Source of the DNA: Selaginella tamariscina
Taxonomy: Eukaryota > Streptophyta > Lycopodiopsida > Selaginellales > Selaginellaceae
NCBI GenBank assembly: GCA_003024785.1
Contig: PUQB01000178.1
Location: forward strand, 148,655 to 212,654
Direction of reading: 5' to 3'
Length of the DNA: 64,000 bases
Made by a program: the position numbers and the translations under genes. Within the stretch, counting starts at the first letter, position 1. Every line of letters starts with the position of its first letter. This document shows, piece by piece, positions 49,256 to 63,100 of this stretch. The notes under the pieces are model-generated. The model saw only the letters and a program-made list of their open reading frames with translations, did no database searches and had not been told where the DNA came from.

Positions 49256-51247
49256 ATGTGTGTGCTTCTGCTCGCGTATCTGGCGCCGGTTCTTGCGGCT
49301 CTAGAAGAAAGCAATCCACTTCTTTCTCCTCCAATATTTGATGTCACGTTCTTTGGAGCCCAAGGCGATGGCCAAACGGACGATACTCAGGTGCGTGCGT
49401 GTGTGTGTCTTGTGCTTGTGCTTGTGCGTGTGCGTGTGTGTGCTCGTTCAAGAAAGTGATGTTTGCTTTGTATTGTCTTGTTTGTTTAGGCAGTTTTAAC
49501 TGCTTGGGAGGCGGCATGCTTAGTGCCTTCGTCTATAGTCTACTTCCCAGGAAGTTATTCGTTTATGATTGGATTCGCTGTGTTGTATGGTCCATGTGCT
49601 GAAGGCCTTACTGTTCAGGTATGATATATGATATATGTTTTTCACTATTATATAACGCTTGTGTGTGTGTGTGTGTGTGTGTGTGTTAAACACTTAAGAA
49701 TATTAGAATTTCGTTGTAGGTGGATGGAACAATTGTGGCCAAAGAGGATATCAATGAATGGAGGTCAGATATAATGGGCTGGCTTGTATTCACGGGCCTT
49801 CAGTCTTTTAGACTTACAGGGTATGGTGTTATAGATGGAAGAGGCGATTTCTGGTGGGCTCTCTCTTGCAAAAACTACCCCTCACAGGTGTGTGTGTGTG
49901 TGTGTGTGTGAATGAAATGTGTACTATGCATCTAGAGAGATAGAGATGTGGTTGTCTCGTTATACATACATCATACAGTCCAGTCGTACACACAGATATC
50001 TAACGAGTTATTTTAGGATTGCCTAGCCAAGTCACCAACAGTACGTATTTTCACTTGAAAAGAACATAAAGGGGGAATAAAAGGTAAGATTTTAAACTGT
50101 TTTTTATGTGCTAATGCTTTTCACAAGCTGGCAGGCCCTACTCATTACACAAAGTAGTAATGTGGAGATTCCTATTTGACGATTAAAGACAGCCAGGAGT
50201 TTCACTTATCGATAGAGAGCTGTACAGATGTATATATGAGTGGGTTACAAATATACGCTCCAAGTGATAGTCCTAACACAGACGGGATTCATATCACACG
50301 CTCGCAAAACGTATACATACAGAACACCTTGATTGGCACAGGTAAGTTGATTGATATTTATTTAATTAGTTAATACTTTTTTGCAGGTGATGATTGCATC
50401 TCCATACAAACAGAATCCTATAACATAAACATTGAAGGAGTGACTTGTGGACCAGGACATGGAGTAAGGTAGCTGCACGTCTCTCTTTCTCTCTCAAACA
50501 CACACACACACACACACAATCTAATTGTTGTGTGTGGCATAGGCGGCCTTGGAAAGGATAACTCCTTTGCATGCGTTGCTGGTGTTTACGTAAGGGATCT
50601 TGTTATGACTGGGGCACAAAACGGCCTACGTATCAAAACATGGCAGGTATCTGTTTACTATGACACACACACATGCACACAGGCACACACGATGGACTTT
50701 TATTTATGTATTGTATTTTAGGGTGGTGCAGGGGCTGTTCACGATGTCCATTTTGAGAGCGTGACAATGAATGATGTTGAGAATCCAATAATTATCGACC
50801 AGTTTTACTGTGATAGTTCATTTCCTTGTGACAACCAGGTAATATATTTTCATTTTTGTTACAAGTAATCAGTGTTTATATATATATATACACACTGTGT
50901 GTGTGTGTGTGTGTGTGACCTAATGAGTTCTTTCAGACTTAGCAGTGCAAAATACACAACATTCATTTCAAGAACATTCAAGGCTCGTCTAGAACAGAAA
51001 TTGCTGTTCATCTTGCATGCAGTGACACATTCCCATGTGAAAATATTTCTTTAGAAGATGTAAGCCTTGTACTCTCTGGTACAGACGAGCCGTCTAATTC
51101 CTTTTTTGGAATGCATTTGGAGTATCATATGGAGATCAACAACCCTTGAGTGCCTTCAAAGTATGGACGAGAGAATTTCTGATCTACTTCAAACCTGTAT
51201 ACCAGGTACATAAATATATATGTTTTGATTGTTTATTGATTTATTGA
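49256..51247 (+). CDS. Polygalacturonase-like pectinase, GH28, secreted
   Basis: About nine exons: 49256-49390, 49490-49618, 49720-49887, 50017-50040, 50135-50341, 50387-50468, 50543-50646, 50722-50838 and 50943 to about 51247. The start [18 protein letters not shown] is a signal peptide, then [18 protein letters not shown], the plant GH28 opening. Catalytic motifs follow in order: PNTDGIHI (NTD), GDDCISI (DD), CGPGHGV (GHG) and RIKTWQGG (RIK). It would hydrolyse homogalacturonan in the wall, and all key residues are present. One-base gaps occur near 50180 and 51105 (where ...[16 protein letters not shown] is recovered only by a frame change). The exon 6/7 junction is also out of phase by one. 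The C-terminal border is uncertain. Confidence 0.88.
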
Positions 51248-52980
51248 AGGGACAAGTGCGTGTGTGTGTGCATCTGTGTAAAAGTATATGTACACTGGAT
51301 ACCTGCAGAGATTTTGTATACGAGCAGTTTAAAACTTATATAATTAAAGTTTGATAATGTATTGTGAATCTCATGCGGGCTTAATCATGAAAGAGATATA
51401 CCTCACGTGTAGGAATGCACGTGCATTCTGTGTGTACAATATAAACCAGAATGGTATATGCTAATAAATATACTTATAGTGTTTCAATTGAAATGATGTC
51501 TGTGTTTTAGTAAAATCGATGTTATTTCTGGATGTGATGTTTGATCATGTAGGTCACATGGTAGATCATTATAACTCTACTTAAGTTAATTTATATATAT
51601 ATATGCATATATTATACTATTACGACTACCAAGAAGCCTGCATACGGACGTTGTGACGCTAGAACGTGCACATGTGTGATAGAGAGATAATAAACTATTT
51701 ACTTCTGAGAGAGTCGGGTTTGTGTTATACACTTTTAGTCTATGCATGTGTGCAAAGATATGCCTGTGCAGGCATGTGTGCGCGTGTGTGTGTTCCACGT
51801 TATGCTGGCTAGTTATAGTTCTTAGAAAACATGTTATGGATGAGTCTTAAGAAGTATGATTACTTTAATTGTGAACATCTCTCTCTCTCTCTCTAGAAGA
51901 GAGAGAGAGATGCATGAATTGACCTTGGAGCTTATCTTGAGAATCAAGGTTCAAATCATGTCTTTGATTAAAAATTAATTTAATTTAAATTAATTATTGA
52001 TTAATCCCAAAGAGTCAACTTAGTCAAAGTTGAAAGGAATCTTCAGTATACAACTTATATATATAGAGAAGAGAGAGAGACACACACACACACACACACA
52101 CGTTTGTTAATGTATATGTCATGTAATGCATTGTCCGTGAATGCCTCAGAAGTTTTCAGTTCATATACTGCGTAAGTACAATGTGTATAACGGTGTATAT
52201 ACCGATGTATGTGTGTACATAGGATCCCTGTTGTACGAATGCCTGGATCATTTTCAAACATTATAGCGTTCCTGAAGAAGACCCGTGAAGCTCTCTTTTG
52301 CCAGCGTGTACGCCAGCTAATACACACATGGTGCACGTGTCATACGTATTAACATTAATCAACATATATCATGAATCTTCCTAAAGGTTGGTGAACACGG
52401 ACTTTAGGTGAACCTTGAGAACAAAGCTTCCACCTCCTAGAAATCATATGGTTGGTGGTCTGATCATGTCGCAATCAAATCTGACGTGTCCTTTAAGCAA
52501 TAATTAATATGGTATATACTGGTGAATATTTGCATTTTTTCTACCTTTACAACTAAATGATAAAAGTCCTAGTCACCCACATAAATGCGGGTCGTATGTC
52601 GTCATCAATATATATAAAATATATATATATATGGTTCAAATTTTCAACATTGGATACCACTAACTCCAGGTCAGGTATATTCTTATTCTATCAATGTGCT
52701 CTCTTACATTTCAGACACCAAGACAGAATAATTAGAAATTTCTAGAATATACATGGTTAATCAAGTGAAAATGATCAATGGTGTGTATATATAATTTAAA
52801 GATTAATAACCATGGAATGATCAAGAAATCGATTAAGATTAATCTTATGAATATTCCGTAGGGCCAGCAATATCCTCGCTGGCAAGCCTGGTTACTATAA
52901 TGACACGCACAGTTTCCTAGAGCGAAAAGGCAAAGGCATGACGAATACGGAAATGTGGACATGGTCCAATTTGAAACGCC
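51248..52980. other. Intergenic DNA with short microsatellites
   Basis: No gene is seen. It includes a small CT/GA palindrome around 51881-51911 and a CA run at 52079-52101. Remaining text is AT-rich and unstructured. Confidence 0.55.
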
Positions 52981-53801
52981 GTACGATTTGTTTAAACGGG
53001 TTTAACGGGGGAGTTGAAATGAAACCCCACAGTTTTTGTGTCTCGACGGCGGCCATGTAGAGGCGCCGGTTTCTTGTTCAAGGCGATAGCTCCTGTGAAG
53101 GTTTTGTAGGACTTACTCTGTTTCTACGAATGAATCCGTGAAGGTTTTGCAAGATTTTACGGTTGAATCCGTCGTTCTACAGGCTCTTGAGCGATCCGAG
53201 CATGTCCGATTGACATCGAACCGTTTTCTTGTTGATCGAGACGATCCGAGGCGTTTTCTACATCGATCCGAGCATTTCCGACATCTTCGGTTCATTTCGG
53301 AGCTATTTCTTGTCTATCGGCTGATTTCGTAGCAGTTTCTTATGGATCGATCTGAAATCCTCTGTTTCCGATGTATTTTTTCAAGAAATAGATGTCTTCG
53401 AAGACGGAGATGAGACTGGCAGCGGTTCTTTCGATCGGATAGCCGATTGATAGCGGCGATCCGGACAGATGCATCAAAGATTCATCACTTGTCCTAGCGG
53501 CTGTTGCAGGACATCGACGGCCATATGAAGGTCTCCAGGAGGGACAAAATCACGAATTCTTCACACAGAACTTCGAGGCTGTCCTTCGTTCGCAAATGCG
53601 GTATTTTTTCTTTCGTTGATCGCGTTCATTTTCACCACGGGCCTAGAACGGATGAGTACATCGAATCGGGGATTTAGACGGGCCGGCTCCGTCCAGAGAG
53701 CACCGGCATCTGATTCCGTCTCGCTCGTGGCTAGCTTCCAAAGCGTTGATTGAAGAACGCCCCCGAGACTCTTCTTCGCCGGCCTCCCATTGTTCAACAA
53801 G
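52981..53801 (+). other. GC-richer putative 5' exon/leader of the GT47 gene
   Basis: Base composition rises sharply. 53150-53350 has loosely repeated 'gatccgag...cgttttct' phrases. A good donor (AAG|GTATGCC) lies at 53801/53802 and would join to the acceptor before 54119. A reading frame into the GT47 domain (...PPIVQQG) is open only for a short distance, so this may be leader plus a partial N-terminal exon. No membrane anchor is visible here, although the family needs one. Confidence 0.4.
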
Positions 53802-54118
53802 GTATGCCTGAAATAACATTGTGCACTCAATTTTTCCGTGAGGGATTGCCATTTTGATATATTACCAAATACGTCACTGCACTTGTTATTGATTTTCGTG
53901 CATATATATAGTAAGCGATTGGTTGTATGAGTTAACCATTTTCGAGTGAGTGCACTTTTTCAATCTTGTTAGGCCTCTTGAATGTTCATGTGTACGTGTT
54001 CATCTTTGGAATTTTGAGGGCTTTTTCGTAGAATCTATCAACTGTGTGTGTGTGTGTGCAAACTTTCTTCATATAATATGCATTTCCTGATGTACGTGGG
54101 GTTGGCTTTTCTGTCCAG

Positions 54119-55934
54119 GTGGCGGAGCTTATCCGCTAGGGCTGTCGTCTGACCTCAAGGTATACATATACGACCTCCCATCAAAATACAACAAGGACTG
54201 GCTAGCCGACAAGAGATGCAGCAGCCATCTATTTGCAGCCGAGGTTGCTATACACCAGAATCTGCTACGGAGTCCGGTACGCACTCTTAATCCGGACGAG
54301 GCCGATTTCTTCTTCATGCCCGTTTACGTATCTTGCAACTTTAGTGGGAAGTCCGGATTTCCAACGCTATTCCGTGCAACGGAGATGCTCCAGTCGGCTG
54401 TTACTCTGGTTTCCAGTAGCATGCCTTACTGGGACAGGAATCATGGCAGAGACCATTTTCGTTGCAACCCACGATTACGGTGCTTGCTTCCACGCAATGG
54501 TAAGCTGCTTTGTGCATTTATGTAGATTATGTATGCCCATCGCTGTATATATTTATTTCTTTCTTATTGTCTTATGTGTACCCATGTTTTCTGTCCTTTA
54601 CTGTTGTTTTCTTTAATGTTCACAAATCTTGATAATGAATATATGCAGTGTATAGTACGTTGTACTGTAAATCGAAATAATTGTTTTTGTTTTGTTTTCT
54701 CACCTATCCAAATGCATATGATTAACTTTGGCTCGGTCTGTGTGTTGGTATTGATTATTTGCTTTGATATAAGACACAGTACATGTTTATACTCTTGTTT
54801 CAAATTAATGGTATATCGACATTACCTTGTATCCACACTTAGACTAATATATATGTAATAGGAGGATTTGGCGATGGCAATGGGGATCCCACAGTTTCTG
54901 AAGAACTCCGTTATCTTGCAAACCTTTGGTCAGAAGAACAAGCATCCGTGCCAGAACGTGGATCACATTCAAATACCGCCTTACGTGATTCCTGATAGGA
55001 AGTGGCCCGATCCAAGGACCTCTCGGCGGAGGGTATTCGCATTCTTTAGAGGGAAAATGGAAATTCACCCCAAGAATGTCAGTGGACACATGTACAGCCG
55101 GTAAGCAATGGTGCACTAGTATATAGCCGGTTCCATATTGAGCTTATATACGGTTAAGCTTTTCATTTAGATCTAAAGTCACGTTACATTATTGAAATGC
55201 AGTTTACTAAATATTACACTTGAGTGTGGATCATCTTAGTTAATGTTATTTGGGTTTTAGCTGTATCAAGACAGTTAACGTGATATATGTACTTTTATGC
55301 TTGTGGTGTGTGTGTGTGCATATTTATCGATCCACTTGCGTAGTTTTTGATATATATCCAGGCATACATACAGAATACATGAATAAGCAGAGACACAATA
55401 GCTCACTGAGTCAGGACATATACACGTACATACACGTGCCATATACAAATAATACATATGCTGATACGTGGGACGTGCAGGGAGTAAGAACAGTGATCTG
55501 GCGGAAGTTCTCACACGACAGGAGGTTCTTAATAAAGCGAAAGAGATCCAACAACTACAAGGAGGAGATGCTAAACTCAGTCTTCTGCCTGTGCCCACTG
55601 GGGTGGGCACCATGGAGCCCGCGAATAGTGGAGAGCGTACTCATGGGGTGCGTACCAGTCATCATAGCGGACAACATACAGCTGCCGTACTCACACGTAA
55701 TAGAGTGGGGGAAGATATCCGTGAGTGTTCCAGAGAGGGACGTGCATAAACTGGGGAGGATACTGAGCAGTGTAGCGGCTACCAACCTGTCCATGATCCA
55801 GGGGAACTCTGGAGAGACGAGGTTAGGATGGCGCTTGTGTATAACCAGCCGCTCCTGCGTGGGACGCACGTGGCAGGTGCTGGATTTGTTGTCGAGGAGG
55901 AGGGGACACGGGAGACAGGTGTTGTTGTTGTAGA
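54119..55934 (+). CDS. FRA8: GT47 exostosin-family glycosyltransferase, FRA8/IRX7-like
   Basis: Exons 54119-54499, 54862-55100 and 55481-55934. The first coding exon(s) with the membrane anchor are not securely identified. The sequence follows FRA8/F8H: LKVYIYDLPSKYNKDWL, HLFAAEVAIHQ, DFFFMPVYVSCNFSG, ATHDYGACFHAMED, FAFFRGKMEIHPKNVSGHMY, VFCLCPLGWAPWSPRIVESV, GCVPVIIADNIQLP, AATNLSMIQ and, at the end, TWQVLDLLS. FRA8-type enzymes act in the Golgi in synthesis of glucuronoxylan, probably on its reducing-end sequence; the exact reaction is unsettled. Frame changes by one or two bases occur before ATHDYG, at the last junction and twice in the C-terminal 45 codons, in line with assembly gaps. 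IRX10-type GT47 is less likely because of the CNFSG and HPKN blocks. Confidence 0.85.
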
Positions 55935-57102
55935 TTAGGTGGACTAACGTGTCGGCGTGTTGTATATTACTTGTGATTTTTTGAATTACATACATTTTTT
56001 TTCCCGCTTTATACTATCTATATATATACTCCATTTGTTATTGATGATGATGATAAGTATTAATATTAAAAGAATATTCGCTTCTACATTGTTATTCTCA
56101 GGGTAGGTGGAAAATGGATTTGCATGGTTGTTGTGTATACAATTGAACAAGGGCATATTTGCATATTCGTGCTGAAGTGTTCTTTCCATATTTGTTGAAA
56201 AAAATTTAGGGTCGAGAAGGATGATTAACAAAGTGATTAAGTGATTAGCAAAGTGATTAGTTGTAGACTGGTAAAGTGCTCTTTTGATGAAGAACTAGCG
56301 CAGTAATGATGTTAATAAACCCATAAATTGGTTGGAAGTTATTGTTTTCAGGTCAATTACATATATGTACTTGCTCAATACAATAATTCTAAAACATTAT
56401 TTAAATACTGACATGTTTTGCTTTCCTGACCAGCTACGGAGCTACCCACAACAACTATAACAACTTACATAACAAAAACCATATGCAGTGGTAAGTGAGC
56501 TGTATTGACTCAAAATTGATAAGAACAAATAAATAATTGAATAAAATATGCAAATTATAATAAAGGAACGACATGCCTTCTTATTGCAGCACGATCATGC
56601 ATGATCGGTTATTACCGGTTCGTAGGGGTACAGTTATAGTTTGACTGTTTAAAAATGAGATTATGACCATTTCAAAACACATTGAGTAATCATGTCAGAT
56701 ACGAACACTGCTACAATGTGATCACCTGTTGTACAACGCTGGTGTTTCTTTTTTATTCTTTTTCTTTTAATATATGATTTAGTTCATGTACTTTTGTAAT
56801 ATACGATATATTTATATGTATAATCTATATAAAATATTCTTTTATTCAATAACTTATAACTCAACCTGAGCAGGCAAACCCCTTTTACCTTTGTTTTTCA
56901 ATTTATTTAATAATTTTGAATAATTGTATAACAAGCTTAAAAAAAATTGAATTTATATAACTAAAGAAATACTATAAACATATGATATATACATCATGAA
57001 TATTTTTTTCTCTTTCGTACAAAACTAAAACAAGAAAATGTGCCTCTCATATAGGTACGTAAGTTAAGTCAAGTAGCTAGTTAGTGGGGGGGCGGTATTT
57101 AA
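55935..57102. other. Convergent intergenic region
   Basis: Lies between the 3' ends of the GT47 and callose synthase genes. It is AT-rich, with no reading frame, tandem repeat or RNA gene recognised. It presumably contains both 3' UTRs. Confidence 0.55.
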
Positions 57103-60100
57103 CTAATCCCTGTCCCTGGGCCTCTTCTGCCTACCAGCGAGTATTCTGGAGATCTGCAGTCCCCTGCTGAACGCCTGGTTGAAGAGCAGCCGGGTTTGGA
57201 ACTCGGACACAAACGGGAACCATGCCAGTATTGCCACTGGCGTGAATATGAACAGTCCCATGACGTACTCGTAGCTCCTTGCCAGCGCCCGCACTGACTC
57301 CCAGAATCCCGTCGGCTCCAATATCGGCTTCAATGCCATTGATATCTGCACAACCCCATCATGTGTGTGTGCGTGTGAGCATACATAGTTCCATTATTTG
57401 CCAATTAGTAAATAGAGTTAATTGTTAACACAAACACTATACCTGGAGGAGGGCCCAGCCGGTGGGGAGGAAGGCAAGAAGGATGACGAATAGGTCTCCG
57501 ATGGTAAAGCCAAGTAGGAAGAAGAGGAGGAGGAGGACGACCACAAAGGCCATGAAAACAGCCGCCTTAATAAACCTGAACATGAGCTGGTAGTCGCCAC
57601 TAAATCTTCTACGGCCTACTGATACAATCTGCACGTAAACCATCGCTAACCGTCAGTAAATATCTCACTACATAGATGTTAATTATTTGATATCATCTTT
57701 AGGCACATAAATACACGCATATATCAATACAAGAAAGTTTAATATGGATAATCTTTCTTACCTTAAGAATGGAGAGAATCCGATAAGTACGACCCATGAC
57801 AAGCCATATATCTGTAATAAGTGAAACAGAAAGTTTTTAGTTTACGGTTTAGGGTTTAGCCAGTATGAAACAGGTGAACATATGAAGTCGCTTACCCAGA
57901 TGTTTCTGTGCTGCTAGTGATGTTAAGGTGGTAAACGAGGCCGTATTGGTAGAGAAAGAAGCGTAGGGACAAAACAATCTCCATCATACGCCCACGAATA
58001 CCACTGTGCTCGAGATAAGAGTGCTCCTCATCCCACCATGATTGCCAGCTCTTTGCTGCAGCAATTCCTATTCCACCAGAGTTTGCTATCCACCTATTTC
58101 AAAATCATAAATCACGCATGGACATGCATATACATACATACATATATATCGAGTATATACAGAACTCATTGTCTACAGTAAAACTACATATGAGAGTCTA
58201 AGAGTGGCTAATGAAAACTATTTGATATAGAAGCAGGAATGGCAAAGACTTGACCTTAATTAGACCAATTTGACATGCAAAACTGCATATATTTATATGG
58301 ACTTTGTAAGGAAACTAGTCAGGTATAACTCGACGAGCTATATAACAGAAGTTTCCGCTCTCTAAGGTTGTAAGTTACAAAATGTCAAATATTACATTAT
58401 ACTTATGACAATATGTAATATAAGTTGGTATAAAGATATAATTATATGTACCTCTTTCCAGTCATCCCAGTCTTCAACAATCTTCTGCCATTCAAAGCCC
58501 GAGGGGTTGAATACAAAAGGTGCAAATAGCCAAGTGATAACAAGAAACCACATAGAAGCAGTGATCAAGATGTATGAAACTGCACCCTTCCCAGAAGACC
58601 CATATACCATGTAGATTATAAGCAGCACCATGAGCTCCAGTGCTTTTGTAAAGTGGCTCCGGGAGTATAACCGATAGTTCTCTGCAAAACGCTCGTGTCT
58701 CACCACAAATCCTCGTCCCGTGGCCCTGTATTTAGCTCCCCCGTGTAGAATGGTCCGACCAAAGTAGTGAACTGAAAACATAGCATAAATATGCAACTAC
58801 ATCAATGTTTGCTTGCAAATGCACATATATTACCAGTATATCATCATACAGCAGATTTGTACAGCTTAACGTACGAGGGTATAATTAATTTTGATACGTT
58901 ACGCATATGTAAGAACTTGTGCGTACGAATGTGTATATGCCGCGTGTGTACGCGCGCGCGCGATGTACACTACTTGTATTCTTTGTTTAGAATTGTGTAT
59001 ATGCCCATGGTTGTGTGTGTGTTAATACCTTTGGTCCCAAGTGAGAATGTGAAGAACACAGAGGCAAGCTGGAGCTGCATTATGATAAAATCACTAATTG
59101 CCGTTCGGAAGCCACGCTCCAGGCCAATTTCCATTATCATTGGAAGTGCCATGAGCAATCCGAGCTGGACCAATGACTGTTGAACCAAGGCTGACTGTAA
59201 ATTAATGTCCTTCTCCTTAATAGCCGCCTTCATTAGTGATTTGTCCATTCCGCTTAATGCTAGATACAGCCTCCCATACAGGAATACATATACCGTCAAT
59301 ACAACAATCTGCGATATACAACAAACCATAATAAACTATATAACTATATAAACTAATAAACTATATAACTCTCGCTGTTAAACTATATAAAACACATAGT
59401 ATAGAAAACAACTAGATGAACACAAATTATGTGTATCAGTGCGTGTAAACACCTGATAACTTCTATGAATATGATACATACATATATGTGTATGTACATG
59501 CGTTATACTTTGTTTATCACGTAGACTGAGTATTATGTTAGCTTCCTACTTATGTATGCATATATAATTAATTACATATATAAGTTGATACATAGACACG
59601 AACACGGACAAATATGAATTATTAGCAAACACAGAGAGAGACATATGATCTTGCGAATGCACACAATACGTACGCTTATAACATCCAATATCTGCTAGTT
59701 CGCTACGTACGGCTTCTAGGAAACTAACATGGTATTTGAAAACAAAAACGTCCAGAAGTTGGTGCATACATTGCACGCGTCATAGAGACTATTCACATAA
59801 ATGCTTCACGTCTAATATATATAGACACTATAATATATATAATTAATTGTGTTGTATGGATTATATATTGAACGATATATATGTATGTTGTGTGTGTGTG
59901 GATAGAGAGAGGGAGAGAGAGAAGAGATGCAGTTATATATATTACGAACCAGATGGCTGACGTAGAAACCAACTGTGGTGAAATAACACGACATCATGCG
60001 GAAGAAATCGAACCGATGACCGAGGCGATATATATCTCTGCTCAGTGTCTGTTCACCGTTTCCATTTGCCACCTTTGCCTCAAAAAGGGATATCTGATTT

Positions 60101-63100
60101 AGCCCCACATCACGCCCTTTTCCCACTTGTATGTACTCGTGGTGTGTCACGTTTCCCCGTCGCAAAGTCGAGTTAAAACCTGCACAGTCATTTAGTTTAT
60201 CTACCAGAACATACATACATTTCATCTAGGTATTACATATGTAAGTCTGGTAGTTCATATATAAAACTACATCAATACATAAAGCATATAATAGTTTATA
60301 TGGCATACATGTCCAGCCCAATATTTTACACACACACACATACATACATAAATCTTGCAATGAAATTATTTGTTCATGGTTCATATAATTACGTAATATA
60401 GTAGGGAGCGAGCACTCACCGGCAAATATATCCTCACTCAAATTGATAACCCTTGATGCTTTACTAATGCCTCCTCTTGTTATATGGAACAGTCTGTCGA
60501 AAACGTCTGGATGCCCGTAGTGCATCCGCACTCTGTATAGGATAAAGTTATAGCACAAGTAACAATACATGCTGTTCTATGTAGGTTTAAATATGGACTG
60601 GTTTGCTTACTTCAATGGACATGCAAGAACCCTCTGGCCGATAGTGACAAAGCTAGTCTCTTGATTCGACATAAACCACGCCAACGAGGAAACACTGCAT
60701 CAGAAATCACTTTAAGTTTTAAGCTTTACATGCACGCAGCAGCTGAATATATATAATTTCTCTTGCGTACCTTCCAGTGAATATATGCTCTCTTACACCA
60801 AGTATAGTAGGTGGCCGAACCCCATAATCTTGGTGAAACTCTTCTAGGAGATTCCGCATTTTAAACGCTTCCTCCAGATAGTTGTCCTGTGGATGTTCAT
60901 AAGTATAAACAACACGCAACATGTAAGTGTATTATCTCATTATTTGTATATAGAATAATGTATAAATGCATGGATACACCTACATGCAATGTATACAGGT
61001 ATGGAGATGAGCAGAAGCCTCACCTGGTTCATATCGATTGTCTGAAGAGCTTCTCCACGAGTAAAAATAATGGCATGGTTTTGGTTCTCTGGCTTCCCTT
61101 CACCAATTTTAACTGGTCCAGGTAGCTTTATACGATATATTTCCTAATAATCAACAAGGTCTTGTAAGTGCAAAATATAGACTACCTATAATGAGCAATT
61201 ATTTATATGTACCAAATTACTAGAAAACTCTCTCTCTGTATCTCTCTCTCACACACACGGCATTTATTTAAGTTTTGCACAATACTTACTTGATCAAGCC
61301 CGTTTACAGCTTTCACCAGGACCGAGTAATGGACCTTCTTGCTTTTATTATCTTTCTGCATCTCTTCCACTTCATCAATATATGCCACACGAAGTGATGG
61401 ATGCCTGTATGAAAGACCATCAAGTCACAATTTGTAAATGATATAAACAAACATCAAATAAGTGATAAAACCGACTGATTATGAATCACATTGTAATATA
61501 ATAGTATGTACTTACTTCACCATAAGATTTAAAATATCAGTTCCTCGAGGATCCCCAGACCGTTTCTGTGCTCCGTAAATTTGACATGTTGCCACATAGG
61601 TAAATTTCATGTCAGCAATTGCTTGTAACTGTGCATATACTGATCTTTGGCTTCTTCTATCCTCGATTGCGGATGTGGCAATTGCTTTATAGCCTTCCAA
61701 TATCTCTGCATGTAAAAGACGTATGAAGAACATATACATGTTTCTATATATATAACATATATAGATACATACACATAGACACAGACACACGCAGTATGCA
61801 ACAAATCGTGTCGCCGAAAACACACACAGGTAAACATTATATAGGTAGATTTGTTTACTTTTACAATATAGAATCTTATGCTTACATATTAATAACATAA
61901 ATGACGCGTTATACGACTTCCGTGTGTGTGTGTGTGCGCGTGTGTTTGCATATGTAATGATATATAACAAAATAGGTGTATACATACCGTCATCAGTTGC
62001 TATGTCAAAGAAAGCTTGCAACTCAAGTGCTCTTCTGTAATACATCATTCCCCTCACTGCGTAGAAATATATATCAATATCTTACTATACTGATTAATCA
62101 ATATACAATTATAACATGCAGAGATTATTTCCTCCTATTGAGCTTAACAGATTCTAAAGTTCTGTGTACCTGTTCTTGAGAGTGTTTGTCCCCTGAATGA
62201 AGCCCATTGACGAAGTTGCATTTCATATTCCTCATTACCCCAAATCTCGCTTTCGGATTTACATTTTATTCGTTCCAGAAAGTTATCCCATTCATCTGTG
62301 AAGAAGAAATGTCATAACTTGTATATATATTCGACTGTTACATGTAACAATAATCATAATACTATATATATTAAAAGTTTATAGGCGTATAAACATTATT
62401 TATTTATATATAGCACAAACAAATATCTAACCATACAATACTACGTCCCTGTATGCTGTAGTTATGCATAATAATGAATATGTATGTATAAACACCTATG
62501 TGCAAAAGCCTCACCTGGATAGATTTTTTGAAGGTAGAAAAGTATAGAAACACCATCCTCATTTTCTAGATGAAGTTGTTCTTTTGTAAACACAATGTCT
62601 TCACTATAGTAAGGAGTGAGGACGCTGCAGCAAAGAGAGTGTTTAGCATTAATGTACTAGCATACGTAACTATTATCATTTAAAATATTATCTATGAACT
62701 TGCTTTCTCTGTGTATACATTACAGTAATAAATAATGTAATGATTCCTAATACTATTATAACCTGAAGGGAAGCATTTTCCGAACTTTAGGAGCACGAGG
62801 CATATCCATAAATAACGAGTTTGTAAAAAACGCAATACGACGCCGTGCTTCGAGGTTAACGGGTACATCCATAGCCGATTCTTTCACCGTTAAGAGCAAG
62901 TGAAGCCTGTTAACCTGCAAATGTACACATAAATAAACCGAGTATATATAACGTTCACAGTAAAGTTGCATAATATACCTGTTCAACCCAACCAGGAGAT
63001 GCAGGTGGAGGATAGACAACATTAAAGAAAAGCTGATTTCTGTTATTACTTTTAGTTTTCGGGTCCACAACTCCTTCTCTGTCATAAAAAAAAAAACACA

